A stretch of 15,742 bases of DNA from Pseudomonadota bacterium (lineage in GTDB: Bacteria; Pseudomonadota; Alphaproteobacteria; Rhizobiales; Xanthobacteraceae): NCBI GenBank assembly GCA_023390695.1, contig JAEWCJ010000321.1, positions 1 through 15,742 of the forward strand. The letters are read 5' to 3'. Shown piece after piece: positions 14,606-15,742 of this stretch (position 1 is the stretch's first letter; each line of letters starts with the position of its first letter). A model generated the notes under the pieces. It was not told where the DNA came from, searched no databases, and worked only from the letters and a program-made list of their open reading frames with translations. The translations under genes and the position numbers were made by a program.

Positions 14606-15742
14606 ATGAGTAGCGGCTTTCCCGGCTTTCACCCACCGCATCGCGCAGCCGCCATTTGCGCCGGCATCATGGCCGCCCTCGTGGTTTTTACGGCGCCAGC
14701 CGAGGCCCGCGACCCGCATCGGCTGAAAGCAGAGAAAGCCAAAAAACAGAAAGCGCCGCCGCCACCGCCGGGCCCGCATCTGTTCATCGTCTCGCTCAAG
14801 AACCAGCGTGCGACGCTCTACGCCAACGGCAAGCCGGTCGCCCGCACACCCATATCATCGGGCACCGCCAGCCATCCGACGCCGACCGGGGTGTTCAGCG
14901 TCATTCAGAAGAACCGGCATCATCGCTCGAACCTCTACAGCAACGCGCCGATGCCCTTTATGCAACGCCTCACCTGGTCAGGCATCGCTTTGCATCAAGG
15001 CCATTTGCCGGGTTATGCGGCCTCGCATGGCTGCATTCGCCTGCCCGGCGACTTCGCCAGCTTTCTCTGGCGCACGACCCGGCTCGGCGCACGCGTGATC
15101 ATCGCGCATAACGATGTCGTGCCGGCGGCGATCTCGCATCCGAAACTGTTTCAACCCAAGCCGCCGGTCGACGCCGGAAAGGTCGCGGCCAATCTGCGAC
15201 GGTCGATCGGAACGGACATCGCCGCCAACATTCTGGTCGCCAGCACGACCGCCTCGGTTTCGAGTGAAAGGGCAGAACCGGAAGCTGATCTCGACAGCCC
15301 GCTCACCGAGATGTCCAGCGCCGCCCAGCATGACGTTCCCGACGCAATTCTGGTCAGCTTCTTCGACACGCTGGAGGCGAAGGCGAAAAAGCCTGTCCCC
15401 ACGGGGCCAATCTCGATCTTCATCAGCCGCAAGGATAAACGACTCTATGCGCGGCGGGGCTTTCAGGCGCTGTTCAGCATGCCCGTTCACATCCGCAACG
15501 AAACTGCGACGCTTGGCACGCATGTCTTCACGGCGTTGGAGAAGGACGACGGCACGCCTGGCCTGCGCTGGATCGTGACCAGCATGTCCGACTCTGGCCG
15601 AAAGACCGAGCGCATCGTCGCGGAGCCTGAATACAGGACCGTCTATCGCTATGATTATTACGGCCGCCGCATTCCGGTGCGCACCCTTTCGCGCGCGCCT
15701 TCAAAGACCCTCGAAGCAGCTGTGCCGGCGCCGGCTGCATCC
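14606..15742 (+). CDS. Secreted L,D-transpeptidase (YkuD/ErfK family), 3' end beyond the window
   Basis: An enzyme that makes 3,3-crosslinks in peptidoglycan or links proteins to it in the periplasm. At least 379 residues are visible and the frame is still open at the edge. A signal peptide (about 1-34, cleavage likely after APAEA) is followed by a Lys-rich stretch and a run of five prolines. The YkuD domain spans about 58-170, with the active-site block HQGHLPGYAASHGCIRLP: His130, His141, Cys143 and Arg145. A second segment at about 268-330 (SIFISRKDKRLYARRGFQAL, then HIRNETATLGTHVF) resembles the N-terminal half of another YkuD domain; no second SHGC motif is seen before the edge. The start could also be the in-frame ATG at 14585, but its extra codons are poor in G/C third positions. 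Confidence 0.88.
   Translation, partial: MSSGFPGFHPPHRAAAICAGIMAALVVFTAPAEARDPHRLKAEKAKKQKAPPPPPGPHLFIVSLKNQRATLYANGKPVARTPISSGTASHPTPTGVFSVIQKNRHHRSNLYSNAPMPFMQRLTWSGIALHQGHLPGYAASHGCIRLPGDFASFLWRTTRLGARVIIAHNDVVPAAISHPKLFQPKPPVDAGKVAANLRRSIGTDIAANILVASTTASVSSERAEPEADLDSPLTEMSSAAQHDVPDAILVSFFDTLEAKAKKPVPTGPISIFISRKDKRLYARRGFQALFSMPVHIRNETATLGTHVFTALEKDDGTPGLRWIVTSMSDSGRKTERIVAEPEYRTVYRYDYYGRRIPVRTLSRAPSKTLEAAVPAPAAS

Noticed and set aside
14741..14746. Run of six A bases in the L,D-transpeptidase gene as a programmed slippage or phase-variation site.
   Set aside because: The run is short, encodes part of a Lys-rich linker, and the frame continues correctly through the YkuD domain without any shift.

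Overview
The window is a GC-rich chromosomal segment, with G or C in most third codon positions, from an alphaproteobacterium. It most likely belongs to the Rhizobiales (Bradyrhizobium, Rhodopseudomonas, Xanthobacteraceae or a relative). The reasons are a RegB/RegA (ActS/ActR) redox two-component pair, an MmcB-type DNA repair protein, an intracellular poly-hydroxybutyrate depolymerase and the general look of the proteins. I see no insertion sequence, integrase, phage gene, tRNA, rRNA or CRISPR array. It reads as ordinary core genome, and I found no clear undescribed system.

Layout. 134-2314 (+) is a class A penicillin-binding protein. Convergent to it is a minus-strand pair: a YgjP/DUF45 zinc-peptidase-like protein (3537-4343) and a Bcr/CflA drug efflux transporter (2321-3511). 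A 294-base spacer (4344-4637) holds a candidate promoter and one imperfect hairpin. Next on the minus strand come the PHB depolymerase (4638-5969) with its own candidate promoter, then an ABC-2 type exporter whose ATPase (6905-7672) and permease (6087-6908) overlap by ATGA. Divergent from the exporter, regB (7820-9163) and regA (9203-9751) run on the plus strand.

Convergent to regA is the minus-strand pair mtnA (10237-11361) and mmcB (9752-10240), again overlapping by ATGA. Divergent from mtnA is an alpha/beta hydrolase of the kynurenine-formamidase-like type (11515-12363). It converges on a TauE/SafE permease (12364-13137), which lies downstream of a glutaryl-CoA-dehydrogenase-like gene (13188-14408). 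The right edge carries a secreted L,D-transpeptidase (from 14606) that is cut by the window end and whose visible C-terminal part resembles a second, degenerate YkuD domain.

How the genes fit together. Two ends of the window concern the cell wall: the PBP makes 4,3-crosslinked peptidoglycan and the YkuD enzyme makes 3,3-crosslinks. The middle concerns redox and carbon state: RegB/RegA is a global redox regulator in related bacteria, PhaZ mobilises storage polymer, and the acyl-CoA dehydrogenase feeds amino-acid-derived carbon into crotonyl-CoA. A regulatory link between them is inference only. The points most worth checking are the mtnA-mmcB coupling, the tandem YkuD architecture, the structured mtnA/hydrolase intergenic region, and three convergent gene junctions with 0 to 6 bases between stop codons.
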